From: Ruminococcaceae bacterium UBA2857
GTDB taxonomy: Bacteria; Bacillota; Clostridia; Oscillospirales; Acutalibacteraceae
Reading direction: 5' to 3'
Length of the DNA stretch: 64,000 nucleotides
Assembly: GCA_002350705.1 (NCBI GenBank)
Contig: DEFH01000013.1
Span: 22,128 to 86,127 of the forward strand
Below the pieces are notes generated by a model. The model was not told the DNA's origin and searched no databases. It was given only the letters and a program-made list of their open reading frames with translations. A program made the position numbers and the translations under genes. Shown piece by piece: positions 25,010 to 34,861 of the stretch (the first letter of the stretch is position 1; every line of letters begins with the position of its first letter).

Positions 25010-25726
25010 TTACTCTTCTTCATCCACAGGCTTTTCCGTTATAAGATTCAGCGGATATTCAATCACAGGAACACTGCCCGAAGAAAATGTCATTTCCTGT
25101 AAATCAAGCGGAAGGGAATTTTTGATATAAAATTCTTCCCGTATTTTTTGCAGTTTATCCAGATTTTGACAAAGACGCATATACACATTATCAAGTCTGT
25201 CATCCAGTGTCAGTGTACCGATTTTGATGTCACGTCTGAGATACGTCAAATCCTCACGGAAAAGATTGATTTCTTTTTCAATGTTATCAATCAGCATAAC
25301 AGTGTCCATAGCCTTTTCCTGTGCCTCGTCAACGACGGAATGTGCTTTGATTTCGGCATCCATCTTGATTTTAATCAGGCTTTCCTGCAGTTCATCGTAA
25401 CGCTTTGCCTTGATTGTCAGGGTATCCACCTGTTCCTGAAGCTGACGTTTTTCCTGCAATCTCAAAGTAAGCTCTTTCTGATAGGCTTCCACATCATTGT
25501 CACGCTGTCCCTGAGCCTCTGCCAGACGCATTTGCGTTTCCTGCAAAGACTGATACAAAGCGTTTCTTGATGCCGTCATTTCAATCAAAGCGATATTTTT
25601 ATCTGTTGCCTCGAGTTTTGCCTCATCAAGCTTTCTTTCCAGAAATTCAATTTGTTCTTGGGGTGTGAGTTTATGCTTCACACTGGGAGAGAGCTCCGAA
25701 TGGTGTAGTGTTTTGTTGTCAGACAT
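25010..25726 (-). CDS. Coiled-coil cytoplasmic protein (DivIVA-like features)
   Basis: 238 residues, almost entirely heptad-patterned helix from about residue 20 to 200, with no signal or membrane segment. The stretch DAEIKAHSVVDEAQEKA resembles the second coiled coil of DivIVA/GpsB-type scaffolds, but the N-terminal DivIVA lipid-binding motif is not seen. Scaffold or division role is only a guess. The start is the second in-frame ATG, 7 bases after GAGGTG. It has its own promoter and terminator, so it is not part of the mutSL operon. Confidence 0.7.
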   Translation of the reverse strand: MSDNKTLHHSELSPSVKHKLTPQEQIEFLERKLDEAKLEATDKNIALIEMTASRNALYQSLQETQMRLAEAQGQRDNDVEAYQKELTLRLQEKRQLQEQVDTLTIKAKRYDELQESLIKIKMDAEIKAHSVVDEAQEKAMDTVMLIDNIEKEINLFREDLTYLRRDIKIGTLTLDDRLDNVYMRLCQNLDKLQKIREEFYIKNSLPLDLQEMTFSSGSVPVIEYPLNLITEKPVDEEE

Positions 25727-25755
25727 TGTCATGCACCTCTTTCATAACTAAGAGC

Positions 25756-25785
25756 ATTATAACACAATTCCATCGTATAAATCAA
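25756..25785 (-). promoter_or_regulatory. Promoter of coiled-coil gene
   Basis: TTGATT (25785-25780), 18-base spacer, extended -10 TGTTATAAT (TATAAT 25761-25756), about 30 bases before the start. Confidence 0.7.
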
Positions 25786-25814
25786 CAATTTTTATACAAA
25801 ATTGTCAATTTATT

Positions 25815-27752
25815 TCAAATTCTTTTGAAATTTTTTTCAATTTCCCGTTTGGACATAAAGAAATAAATCGGTCTGCCGTGGGGACAGTAGCGGACAGAGG
25901 GATTTTCTTCCAACATGACTGCAAGACGAATCAATTCATCCGGCTGATTGATATTGCCTGCTTTGATGGCGGCACGACAGGCTGTATTCTGATAAATCCA
26001 CTCCATTTTTTCCGAAAGAATCACTTTCTGATGTTTTTGCAGATAGTCTGCCATTTCCAGAAAGGCTTCCGTAATATCCAGTTTTTCAAGCAAAAGCGGT
26101 GCGGAACGTATCAGAATGGTACCGCTGCCAAAAGAATCCACTTCAAAGCCTGCCTGCATCAGCAAATCTTTATTTTCCAGAACCGTCTGACACTCTGTTT
26201 GATCCAGTGTGACGGTAACAGGCTCCAGCAACATCTGGGGAGCAGTAGACGGATGTTGTTTTTTGAGTTGTTCATAGAGAAGTCTTTCATGAGCAGCGTG
26301 TTTGTCTATAAACATAATCCTGTCTTCATCATATTCCAGAATGATATATGTGCGGAATATCTCTCCGATATATTTAAACGGAGATTTCGGTTCCTGTTCG
26401 GGCAAAGGCTGTTCCATTTGCTGTGTAAAATCAATTTCTTCATTGGTATTGATTTGAAAATCTTCCGGTTTCGGGGAAGATTGACGCTCGGCAAGATTCA
26501 CTGTCTTGATTTCGGAAATGTCATCGGACGGCAAAAAGGATGTTTTCGGCAAAAGAAGTTCCTCTGTATCAAAGCTGCTTGTTTCGGGAACAAAAATATT
26601 ATGTATTTCTGTGTCGTCTTCTGTAGGCAAGCGGAGCGGCACAACAGGGGGGGAAGGCTCTTCCGATATTTCGAGTACTTTCGGCTGTGACAATGTTTCC
26701 GGAATTGCGGATATTTCCGGCTTAAAAAGCATTTCTTTTGCTTCGGGAACGTTGCGGGTATCATAGCTTGTCACAGCAGATTTCACGCCATAATAAACAC
26801 AATCATAGATTGGCTTTTCATTGACAAAACGGATTTCCAGTTTGGCAGGGTGGACATTGACGTCCAGACTCGAACAATCCAGTTCGATATTCATCACACA
26901 AGCCGGAAATTTTCCTGCCATGATACATCCGCTGTATGCCTGTTCCAAAGCAGCCGCAGCCGTTTTTGTTTTGACATATCTTCCGTTGACGAAAAATATC
27001 TGCATACTTCTGCTGGCTCTGTTGGCACTGACAGGCTTGCTGACATAGCCGTTCATCCTGACGTTGTTGAAGTCATAGGAAACAGGCAGCAGACCTGAAG
27101 CAAACTGTTTCCCGAATACCTGTAGAATAGCGGTATCCAGTTTGCCGTTGCCGGACGTTTTCATCACCTGTTTTCCGTCACGCAGCAGCGTAAAACTGAT
27201 TTCAGGATGTGACAGGGCGATTCTGTCCATCAGAGAGGCAATATTGTTGGACTCTGCCACATCTTTTTTCAGAAATTTCATACGGGCGGGCACATTGTAA
27301 AACAAATCTCTCACAACGAACGTAGTTCCCTGAGGACAGCCTGCCGGTTCAAAACGCTTTTCCTCACCGCCCTCTATGGTATAGCGTGTTCCCTCGTTTT
27401 CCTCTGTATTCTTTGTCAGAATGTCCACTTTGGACACCGCACAGATAGAGGCAAGTGCTTCACCGCGAAAGCCCAGTGTCATAATTTTGTCCAGATCGTC
27501 CTGTTCCGATATTTTACTGGTTGCGTGACGGAGAAATGCATTTTTGATATCTTCACGATGAATTCCGACACCGTTATCCGTCACACGCATGAATGTCACC
27601 CCGCCGTTTTGTATTTCAACGGTGATATTGTCTGCACCGGCATCAATGGAATTTTCCACCAATTCCTTGATGACAGAACCCGGTCTTTCAATGACTTCAC
27701 CTGCCGCAATGAGTTCGGCTACCTGTTTGGAAAGAACATTGATTACTCCCAT
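25815..27752 (-). CDS. mutL: DNA mismatch repair protein MutL
   Basis: 645 residues. GHKL ATPase motifs: ELVENSIDAGAD, DNGVGI and GFRGEALASI. The C-terminal part has the endonuclease signatures of Gram-positive MutL: DKHAAHERLLYE (family DQHAx2Ex4E, with Lys for Gln), ACRAAIKAG and CPHGRP. It should therefore nick DNA during mismatch repair. A Pro/Ser/Glu-rich linker spans about 350-450. It follows mutS by 11 bases in the miaB-ylbF-mutS-mutL operon. Confidence 0.96.
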   Translation of the reverse strand: MGVINVLSKQVAELIAAGEVIERPGSVIKELVENSIDAGADNITVEIQNGGVTFMRVTDNGVGIHREDIKNAFLRHATSKISEQDDLDKIMTLGFRGEALASICAVSKVDILTKNTEENEGTRYTIEGGEEKRFEPAGCPQGTTFVVRDLFYNVPARMKFLKKDVAESNNIASLMDRIALSHPEISFTLLRDGKQVMKTSGNGKLDTAILQVFGKQFASGLLPVSYDFNNVRMNGYVSKPVSANRASRSMQIFFVNGRYVKTKTAAAALEQAYSGCIMAGKFPACVMNIELDCSSLDVNVHPAKLEIRFVNEKPIYDCVYYGVKSAVTSYDTRNVPEAKEMLFKPEISAIPETLSQPKVLEISEEPSPPVVPLRLPTEDDTEIHNIFVPETSSFDTEELLLPKTSFLPSDDISEIKTVNLAERQSSPKPEDFQINTNEEIDFTQQMEQPLPEQEPKSPFKYIGEIFRTYIILEYDEDRIMFIDKHAAHERLLYEQLKKQHPSTAPQMLLEPVTVTLDQTECQTVLENKDLLMQAGFEVDSFGSGTILIRSAPLLLEKLDITEAFLEMADYLQKHQKVILSEKMEWIYQNTACRAAIKAGNINQPDELIRLAVMLEENPSVRYCPHGRPIYFFMSKREIEKNFKRI

Positions 27753-27763
27753 TTTTCGCTCCT

Positions 27764-30361
27764 TTATTTCACAAGCTTGACAAGCTCAAACAAAATATTC
27801 ATGGATTCCATTGGCGTAACAGTATTGATGTCAATACTTTTCAAACGCTTTTCCACAGCTGTTTCTTCGGGAATGAATGTTAATTGCGGAGTTTCCTCCT
27901 GTTTTTTGGGCTTGCGTTTTTGTTTCGGCTGACCGCTTTCCAGTTCTGCCAGAATTTTTTTGGCTCTCTCTATCACACTGTCGGGAAGTCCTGCCAACTT
28001 TGCCACCTCTACGCCATAGCTTTCGTCTGCCGCTCCGGGAATGATTCTCCGTAAAAATGTAATATCATCCCCCCGCTTGACAGCGGCAATATTATAATTT
28101 TTCACACCCTTGACAGTACTTTCCAGAATGGTTAATTCATGGTAATGTGTTGCAAACAATGTCTTGGCACCGAGGGTTTTCCTGTCTGCGACAAATTCCA
28201 AAACGGCTCTTGCGATACTCATGCCGTCAAAAGTAGAGGTACCTCTGCCGATTTCGTCCAGTATCAGCAGACTGTTTTTTGTGGCATTTTTCAGGATATA
28301 GGCAACTTCATTCATTTCCACCATGAAAGTAGACTGGCCTGTTGCCAGATCATCAGATGCACCGATTCTTGTGAAAATGCTGTCCACAATGGAAATCTGT
28401 GCCGACTTTGCCGGCACATAAGAACCCATCTGTGCCATCAGCACTATCAAAGCAATCTGCCGCATATATGTTGATTTACCTGCCATATTCGGTCCTGTGA
28501 CAATGGCGACTCTGTTGTCACCGTTATCTAAAAATACATCATTCGGCACAAATGTCGTTTCACCTGTGATTCTCTCGACAACAGGGTGACGGCTGTCTGT
28601 CAATTTGATGATACCGTCTGCCGTGAGTGTCGGACAGCAATAGTTATTTTCAAATGCCGCCTGTGCCAGTGACGCTGTGACATCCAGTGTTGCCACGGCA
28701 TTAGCCGTTCGGTTGATTCTTTCCAGAGAATCCGCCACTGTCTTGCGGATATGGTCAAATATTGCATACTCCAGCTCACAGGAGCGGTCTTTCGCTCCCA
28801 AAATTCTCTGTTCGAGTTCCTTTAACTCCTGTGTAATGAATCTTTCACCGCCGACCAGTGTCTGCTTGCGGATATAGGTTTCGGGCACAAGATTTTTATA
28901 GGAATTCGACACCTCAATATAATAGCCGAATACACGGTTATAACCGATTTTCAGCTTGGGGATGCCTGTTTTTTCCCGTTCTCTGGCTTCAATGCCTGCC
29001 ATCACGGAAGAACTGTGATTCATGTCATAACGAATCTCATCCAACTCTTTATGACAGCCCTCTTTGATAATGCCGCCCTCTTTGACAGTGAAAGGCGGAT
29101 CTTCTACAATCGCTTCATCTATAAGTCTGCATATATCTTCCAGATTATCCAAATCAAGATACATACTTTTTATCAGACTGCTTTGGGCATCTTTGACCGT
29201 AGCTTTGACTTCGGGAAGTTTTTTCATGGCATTGCACAAAGAACGCAATTCTCTGGCGTTTGCCGAACCGTAAACCACTCTTGTCATGGTTCGCTGAATA
29301 TCGCTGATACCTGAAAGGGCATCTCTCAGATCCATCCGCATCATGACATTCTCAACCAGTTCCGTGACACCGTTCTGTCTTTTGACAATCTGTGCCATAT
29401 TGACAAGCGGTTTTTCGATATAGCTTCTGATGAGACGCTTTCCCATAGAAGTTCTGGTTTTGTCAAGAACTGCCAGCAGACTTGCCGCCTTGTTTTTGGA
29501 ATTGAGAGGTTCCGTCAGTTCCAGATTGCGTCTTGTATTATAATCAATGTGCAGATACTGATTTTCCTTGTACAGCTCAATGTGACTGATTCTTTCCAGA
29601 CCGTTCATTTGTGTGCGTTTCAGATAAGAGAGCAACGCTCCCAGTGCCGAAACCGTCTGACACCACTCCGCAAGACCAAGCTCTGACAGATTGTTTTTGT
29701 GAAACTGCTTTAAAATGGCATTTTCAGAATCCGCAAAGGAAAATTCCTCATCATCCGGCATACTCACACTGGCAGATAATTTATCTTTGATAAAGGCGGA
29801 CAATGTTTTGAATCTGACGGCATCTCCGCCAATCAGGATTTCTCTGGGAGAAAATTTCAGCAGTTCGTCCTTGATTCTGCCCTCCTGACCGTCACCGTCA
29901 ACAAGCGTTGCGTACAGTTCGCCTGTAGAAATATCACAGAAGGACAAACCTGTTTTTTCTTTTTGCGTGAACACCGTACAGATGAAATTATTACTGCTTT
30001 CGTCAAGCATACTTGATTCCATGACAGTACCCGGTGTGACAATCCGCACGATTTCACGTCTGACAAGTCCTTTTGCCTGAGAAGGATCTTCCGTCTGCTC
30101 GCAGATGGCTACTTTATAGCCTTTTTCGACTAACTTTGCAATATAGCCCTCCACACTGTGATACGGTACTCCGCACATGGGGGCTCTTTCATCAAGTCCG
30201 CACTCTTTGCCTGTAAGAGTCAGTTCCAGTTCCTGTGAAACAAGCTTTGCATCATCAAAGAACATTTCATAGAAATCGCCTACTCTGAAAAACACAAGCG
30301 TATCTTTATTTTTTTTCTTTACTTCCAGATATTGCACCATTAAAGGTGAAAGACCTGCCAT
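27764..30361 (-). CDS. mutS: DNA mismatch recognition protein MutS
   Basis: 865 residues, the normal MutS1 length. The mismatch-binding N-terminus has the Phe-x-Glu motif in FFRVGDFYEMF. The ATPase has Walker A GPNMAGKST near residue 620, Walker B LLILDEIGRGTS and FATHYHEL. It recognises mismatches and recruits MutL. The ribosome site GAGGAG precedes the ATG; 32 bases follow the ylbF stop. Confidence 0.97.
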   Translation of the reverse strand: MAGLSPLMVQYLEVKKKNKDTLVFFRVGDFYEMFFDDAKLVSQELELTLTGKECGLDERAPMCGVPYHSVEGYIAKLVEKGYKVAICEQTEDPSQAKGLVRREIVRIVTPGTVMESSMLDESSNNFICTVFTQKEKTGLSFCDISTGELYATLVDGDGQEGRIKDELLKFSPREILIGGDAVRFKTLSAFIKDKLSASVSMPDDEEFSFADSENAILKQFHKNNLSELGLAEWCQTVSALGALLSYLKRTQMNGLERISHIELYKENQYLHIDYNTRRNLELTEPLNSKNKAASLLAVLDKTRTSMGKRLIRSYIEKPLVNMAQIVKRQNGVTELVENVMMRMDLRDALSGISDIQRTMTRVVYGSANARELRSLCNAMKKLPEVKATVKDAQSSLIKSMYLDLDNLEDICRLIDEAIVEDPPFTVKEGGIIKEGCHKELDEIRYDMNHSSSVMAGIEAREREKTGIPKLKIGYNRVFGYYIEVSNSYKNLVPETYIRKQTLVGGERFITQELKELEQRILGAKDRSCELEYAIFDHIRKTVADSLERINRTANAVATLDVTASLAQAAFENNYCCPTLTADGIIKLTDSRHPVVERITGETTFVPNDVFLDNGDNRVAIVTGPNMAGKSTYMRQIALIVLMAQMGSYVPAKSAQISIVDSIFTRIGASDDLATGQSTFMVEMNEVAYILKNATKNSLLILDEIGRGTSTFDGMSIARAVLEFVADRKTLGAKTLFATHYHELTILESTVKGVKNYNIAAVKRGDDITFLRRIIPGAADESYGVEVAKLAGLPDSVIERAKKILAELESGQPKQKRKPKKQEETPQLTFIPEETAVEKRLKSIDINTVTPMESMNILFELVKLVK

Positions 30362-30393
30362 AATCTTTTTGCTCCTCTGCTTTCAAATTCCTG

Positions 30394-30825
30394 TCAGCCG
30401 CAGCCGCCACAGGTGGCACAGCTTCCCGTACAAGCGATATAATCGGCTGTTTCGGGGTCTTCCCCTTCGGATGACTTCTGAATAATTGCGGTGATACGCT
30501 GCATAATGGCATCAAACGCATCTTTGGTGTCGTTGTAGTTGATCATTCTTTCATTGGTCATGATTTTGGCATAGACTTTCCGCATTTCCCTGTTAAGATT
30601 CTGCACCTTTTCGGGATCCTGCTCACTTTCATCTTTAGAGGTCTCTTCACTGATTTCCTCACGCTTCAGGCCGAATTCGTTGATCAGCTTCTGGAGTTCT
30701 TCATCTTCATCGGCTGCCTGCTTGGCAAGCTGGAATTTCAGATAAGCATCTTCCTTTTGCAGTTTTTTGCCCAGTTCTCTTGCCAGTTCGATCATATCCA
30801 TTTCATTGACATTCTTGTTTTCCAT
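30394..30825 (-). CDS. YlbF/YmcA-family protein with Cys cluster
   Basis: 143 residues, helical, with a C-terminal cluster of four cysteines (Cys132, 136, 139, 142; CTGSCATCGGC). In Bacillus, RicA (YmcA), RicF (YlbF) and RicT form a complex that binds iron-sulphur clusters and promotes RNase Y-dependent mRNA maturation, biofilm formation and sporulation. ymcA also neighbours miaB there, as here (24-base gap). The Cys cluster fits a cluster-binding RicF/RicA-like subunit; which of the two it represents is unclear. Confidence 0.85.
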   Translation of the reverse strand: MENKNVNEMDMIELARELGKKLQKEDAYLKFQLAKQAADEDEELQKLINEFGLKREEISEETSKDESEQDPEKVQNLNREMRKVYAKIMTNERMINYNDTKDAFDAIMQRITAIIQKSSEGEDPETADYIACTGSCATCGGCG

Positions 30826-30849
30826 AATTAAAATCTCCTTTAATAAAAT

Positions 30850-32268
30850 TCAATGCAGTTTTCCTCGTAATATCCAGTTTCTTGCTTCCGTGATTTCGGC
30901 ATTTTGAAAAGTGCCTATCATTTCGGGAGTGCCTGAAACTTCCACGATAATATTATTTTGTGTTCTCGCACAAAGAATATCCTCTTTTTTCTGTTCCTCG
31001 ACAAGCACTCTGTATGTCTTGCCGACCATGCCTGCACAGCGTTTGGCGGCAATTTCCTCCTGTACTTTCAGCAGTTCGCCGAACCAGCGGGATTTTTCTT
31101 CATACGGTATCGGATCATCCATTTTTGCGGCAGGTGTGCCGACTCTCGGTGAATAAATGAATGTAAACAATGAGGTAAACTCCACTTCCCGTATCAAATC
31201 CAATGTTTTCCGGAAATCTTCATAGGTTTCACCCGGAAAACCCACAATGACATCACTGGTCAGTGACAGGTCAGGAATTCTGCTTTTGGCATAGTTCACG
31301 ATTTCCATGTACTTTTCCTTGTCGTAATGGCGGTTCATGCGTTTTAAAATGCCGTCACTGCCGGACTGGAACGGCAAATGAATATGATTGCATATTTTGC
31401 CGCTTTCCGCTATAACATCAATCAGCTCTTTTGACGCATCTTTCGGATGGGATGTCATGAAGCGTATCCAGAAATCTCCGTCAATTTCACTGACACTTTT
31501 CAGCAGTTCGGGAAAACTTGTTTTTTCGTCCAGTCCCTTGCCGTAGGAATTGACATTCTGTCCCAACAGTGTGATTTCTTTGTAGCCTGCACCGATCATT
31601 GCTTTGGCTTCTTCCAGAACAACAGACGGTTTTCTGCTTCTTTCACGTCCTCTGACGTGAGGAACAATGCAGTAAGTACAGAAGTTATCACAGCCGTACA
31701 TGATGGACAGCCAGCCTTTGAAACTGCCGTCACGGTGCATGGGAATTCCCTCGTATATCTGCCCGTCATCCGTTCCCCTTTCCACAAGCCTTTTGCCTGT
31801 TGTCACGGCATTGTAAAGCATTTCCGGGAATTTGTGTATAACATGAGTGCCAAACACCAGTCCCACATACGGGAAACTTTTATAGATCCTGTCGGCAATA
31901 TGTTTTTGCTCCATCATACAGCCGCACAAGCCTATCAGAAGTGACGGTTTTTTTCGTTTGAGAGCCTTTAATTCGCCCACGTTGCCGAACACCCTGTCCT
32001 CAGCGTGTTCACGCACTGCACACGTATTGAAAATAATCATGTCTGCTTCTTCTGCATTTTCTGTTAAGGCACAGCCCATTTCTTCCAGCATACCCTTGAT
32101 TTTTTCACTGTCGGCAACATTCTGCTGACAGCCGTAAGTCCGTATATGAGCCTTCGGCTGACGGTGATTGTACCTCATCAAGAGAACATCTTTGAGTAAA
32201 TCCGTATATTGTGCCTGTTTTGCCAGTTCGGCAGTTGTATTGATTTCTGACAAAATCCACTCCCCCAT
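30850..32268 (-). CDS. miaB: tRNA A37 methylthiotransferase MiaB
   Basis: 472 residues as read from 32268. Radical-SAM enzyme adding the methylthio group to i6A37 of tRNAs. The UPF0004 domain has TYGCQQNVADSE, the radical-SAM cluster is CDNFCTYC, and a TRAM domain closes the protein. The true start may be TTG at 32253, 6 bases after GGGGGAG; the ATG at 32268 has a ribosome site too close to it. It opens the operon with ylbF, mutS and mutL. Confidence 0.95.
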   Translation of the reverse strand: MGEWILSEINTTAELAKQAQYTDLLKDVLLMRYNHRQPKAHIRTYGCQQNVADSEKIKGMLEEMGCALTENAEEADMIIFNTCAVREHAEDRVFGNVGELKALKRKKPSLLIGLCGCMMEQKHIADRIYKSFPYVGLVFGTHVIHKFPEMLYNAVTTGKRLVERGTDDGQIYEGIPMHRDGSFKGWLSIMYGCDNFCTYCIVPHVRGRERSRKPSVVLEEAKAMIGAGYKEITLLGQNVNSYGKGLDEKTSFPELLKSVSEIDGDFWIRFMTSHPKDASKELIDVIAESGKICNHIHLPFQSGSDGILKRMNRHYDKEKYMEIVNYAKSRIPDLSLTSDVIVGFPGETYEDFRKTLDLIREVEFTSLFTFIYSPRVGTPAAKMDDPIPYEEKSRWFGELLKVQEEIAAKRCAGMVGKTYRVLVEEQKKEDILCARTQNNIIVEVSGTPEMIGTFQNAEITEARNWILRGKLH

Positions 32269-32288
32269 TTTCCTTTTTATCGCCTTTT

Positions 32289-32317
32289 ATCATATCATAT
32301 TTTATGAACAGATTCAA
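32289..32317 (-). promoter_or_regulatory. Promoter of miaB-ylbF-mutS-mutL operon
   Basis: Minus-strand TTGAAT (32317-32312), 17-base spacer, TATGAT (32294-32289), about 20-36 bases before either miaB start candidate. Confidence 0.65.
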
Positions 32318-32327
32318 CCGCAATTTT

Positions 32328-32963
32328 TTATCTTGCCGAAAAAAGCATCCCCGACGGCACTTCTCCCACAATCACAGTTTCTCCTATCAGCATACCGGTT
32401 GTCACATTGGTTTTGGTGCAGCCTGTGGGAAGCCGTACACTGATTTCTGCGGAAACACTCACCGACAGTTTATGTACGGTCTGATTAATGCCGCCTTCCT
32501 CGAAGGTGCTTTCAAAATCCGTGTGAATATTGCCCGACATGGTGATATTGACAGGAACAGCAAACCCTCTGCCCTGCATGAGTTCTCCGCCAAGAATATT
32601 TCCTATCGGAATATGAATTTCCCTGTTTTTAACATCTGCCAAATTTTTCTGTATGCGGAGCGTGACGGCACTTTTCAGTTTATTCACACAAATCGTATTG
32701 GAATTGATGGATGTGATACGGTTGTTATCGGAATAATGAATGGTTTCCAGGTCTTCACAGGTAATTTCCGTTTCATCAAGCACTTCCGCAATACTCTGAT
32801 TGATAACCTGTGTTGCCAGAGACTTGGCATTGACTTCCGCAAAACCGCTGACAACAGGCTTGATTCTCCACTCCAACACCACCAAAAATACCATCAGCAG
32901 TACTATCAGCCATCCTACGAGTTTTCCAAATGAGCTTTTCCGACGCTTTCTTCTGACTGTCAT
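32328..32963 (-). CDS. yunB: Sporulation protein YunB-like
   Basis: 211 residues. A basic N-terminus and one membrane helix (about 14-32) precede an external domain with ANAKS-type and IPIGNILGGELMQGRG segments typical of YunB, a mother-cell-expressed sporulation protein of unknown mechanism in Bacillus. This is a marker that the organism or its ancestors sporulate. No obvious strong SigA promoter precedes it, consistent with sporulation-sigma control, which cannot be confirmed by eye. Confidence 0.85.
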   Translation of the reverse strand: MTVRRKRRKSSFGKLVGWLIVLLMVFLVVLEWRIKPVVSGFAEVNAKSLATQVINQSIAEVLDETEITCEDLETIHYSDNNRITSINSNTICVNKLKSAVTLRIQKNLADVKNREIHIPIGNILGGELMQGRGFAVPVNITMSGNIHTDFESTFEEGGINQTVHKLSVSVSAEISVRLPTGCTKTNVTTGMLIGETVIVGEVPSGMLFSAR

Positions 32964-33025
32964 AGCAAAATCCCCCCTATACTATACATATACAGAAACC
33001 TTACATTCTGTTCCTGAATTGGTAC

Positions 33026-33054
33026 TTGATATTTTGACAAATTTATACTATAAT
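33026..33054 (+). promoter_or_regulatory. Promoter of biotin carboxyltransferase operon
   Basis: TTGATA (33026-33031), 17-base spacer, TATAAT (33049-33054), 43 bases before the ATG. A TTGACA also lies inside the spacer but too close to the -10. Confidence 0.7.
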
Positions 33055-33096
33055 ATCATGGAGAAACTTTTTTCGGAATATAAGGGAGGATATAAA

Positions 33097-34464
33097 ATGA
33101 CTTTTGAAACAAAATCAGAAATGCTTTCAAAGGCTCGTCAGGAAATAAGCTCCTCAAAAGCTTATGGCTATCTGGAAAAACTGTTTGACAACGGTATTTT
33201 TACAGAAATTGATACTTTTGCAAAGTCATCTGATACTTATACGGAAGCGGTTGCCGCACATGGTACGGTAAACGGTGCGGGCGTGTATGCCTATGCACAG
33301 AATACGGATTTTGCAGGCGGTGCCATGTCAAAGGCTCAGGCTGCAAAAGTGAAAAAACTGTATGACCTCGCTCTCAAAACAGGTGAACCTGTTGTAGCAA
33401 TCTATGATTCTGTAGGCGGCAGACTTTCCGAAGGAACAGACTTGCTGGCGGCTTATGGTGATATTCTGAAATATGCCAACAATCTTTCCGGCGTTGTGCC
33501 GCAGATGGCTGTCGTTGTCGGAAACTGTTTCGGCACACAGGCATTGATAGCCGCTTGTGCCGATATTGTGATTATGACGGAAAATGCACAGCTTTCCCTT
33601 GCCGTGGACGGTGAAAAGTCCTCTGCTCAGGAAAACGCCCAGAAAGGCAACGTGCATATTGCTGTCAAAGACACAGACGAGGCTTTTGCCAAAGTCAAGG
33701 CTCTGGTTGAAATACTTCCGTCAAACAATCTGTCAGGTGCGTGTGTCGCATATGATGAAATTTCCGCACAGGGTACTCCTTCTGATACCACTGTCCCGTC
33801 ACAGGCAATTTTGGATGTAGCAGATACAGACAGTGCCGTGGAATTGCAGGCAGACTACGGAAAGGCTGTCAAGACCGTTCTGGCAACCGTCAACGGCGTA
33901 ACAGTCGGCTTGGTGGCTGCCGAGGGTGACATTGACGGCAAGGCAAGCTCCAAAGCTGCCCGATTTGTCAGATTCTGTGATGCGTTCAGTATTCCTGTTG
34001 TCACATTCGTAGATGCCAAAAAATTCTGCTGTATCAAATCCGCTGCAAAACTGACTTCTGCCTATGCAGAGGCTACTGCTCCCAAAATAACATTTATTAC
34101 AGGTGATGCATTCGGCTCTGTGTATATTGCCCTTGCAGGAACCGGTGCGGCTGCCGACATGACGTTTGCATGGACAAATGCCGGTGTATCGGCACTGACT
34201 CCCGAAGCAGAAACCATTATCATGCTCGGCGATGACTTTGGCGGCAAGCTGAACAAGACCGATGATCCCAAAGCCGAAAGAACAAGAGTCATTCAAGAAT
34301 ATAAAAACGAACATCTCACCGCACTCCATGCCGCAGCCAACGGCTATGTACAGGATGTCATTGCTCCCGAAGAAACAAGAGAAAAATTGGTGGCTGCACT
34401 GGATATGCTCGGCAATAAGAGAGTTTCCACTCTTCCCAAAAAACATAACAATCTTTATATATAA
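33097..34464 (+). CDS. Carboxyltransferase (12S / PccB-like) subunit
   Basis: 455 residues of the acyl-CoA carboxyltransferase (crotonase-like) fold, shorter than the usual 500-520. The N-terminal half shows the family pattern YAQNTDFAGGAMS, DSVGGRLSEG and GNCFGTQALIAACADIV. The C-terminal half has GDAFGSVYIALAGTGAAADMTFAW. The family moves CO2 between carboxybiotin and an acyl-CoA. Glycines of the oxyanion loops deviate from consensus (GNCFGT for GPCAGG), so the substrate may be unusual. The ATG has GGGAGGA at ideal spacing. First of a three-gene operon with a biotin carrier and an OadA-like subunit. Confidence 0.85.
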   Translation: MTFETKSEMLSKARQEISSSKAYGYLEKLFDNGIFTEIDTFAKSSDTYTEAVAAHGTVNGAGVYAYAQNTDFAGGAMSKAQAAKVKKLYDLALKTGEPVVAIYDSVGGRLSEGTDLLAAYGDILKYANNLSGVVPQMAVVVGNCFGTQALIAACADIVIMTENAQLSLAVDGEKSSAQENAQKGNVHIAVKDTDEAFAKVKALVEILPSNNLSGACVAYDEISAQGTPSDTTVPSQAILDVADTDSAVELQADYGKAVKTVLATVNGVTVGLVAAEGDIDGKASSKAARFVRFCDAFSIPVVTFVDAKKFCCIKSAAKLTSAYAEATAPKITFITGDAFGSVYIALAGTGAAADMTFAWTNAGVSALTPEAETIIMLGDDFGGKLNKTDDPKAERTRVIQEYKNEHLTALHAAANGYVQDVIAPEETREKLVAALDMLGNKRVSTLPKKHNNLYI

Positions 34465-34482
34465 GAAAGGAAAGTCGTTTCT

Positions 34483-34845
34483 ATGAAAAACCTTAAAATA
34501 ACCGTAAACGGAACCGTATACAATGTACAGGTCGAGGAAGCTGACGGTACAGAAATCCCTGCTGCTCCTGCCGCAGCTCCCAAGACCGCTCCCAAAGCTG
34601 CTCCGGCACCCGCTCCTAAAGCTGCCGTATCCGGTGAGCCTGTCAAATCTCCCATGCCCGGTACCATTATCAATGTACTTGTCAAACCCGGTCAGGCTGT
34701 CAAAACAGGTGACGTGCTGGTAATTCTCGAAGCTATGAAAATGGAAAATGAAATCAAAGCTGCCAAAGATGCTACGATCGTATCTGTTGCCGTCAACAAG
34801 GGAGAATCTGTTGATACCGGTGCCGTTCTGGTAACACTCGGATGA
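34483..34845 (+). CDS. Biotin carboxyl carrier protein
   Basis: 120 residues. A beta-strand N-terminus (KNLKITVNGTVYNVQVEE) is joined by an Ala/Pro/Lys linker to a biotinyl domain with EAMKMEN, whose second Lys is biotinylated. This is the size and form of the 1.3S subunit of transcarboxylase or the gamma/OadA C-terminal carrier. AAAGGAAAG precedes the ATG. It lies between the two carboxyltransferase subunit genes (gaps 18 and 16 bases). Confidence 0.93.
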   Translation: MKNLKITVNGTVYNVQVEEADGTEIPAAPAAAPKTAPKAAPAPAPKAAVSGEPVKSPMPGTIINVLVKPGQAVKTGDVLVILEAMKMENEIKAAKDATIVSVAVNKGESVDTGAVLVTLG

Positions 34846-34861
34846 AAGGGGATTGGCTTGC

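Noticed and set aside
33035..33054. TTGACA-TATAAT promoter with a 9-base spacer
   Set aside because: The spacer is too short; TTGATA at 33026 gives the proper 17-base spacing.
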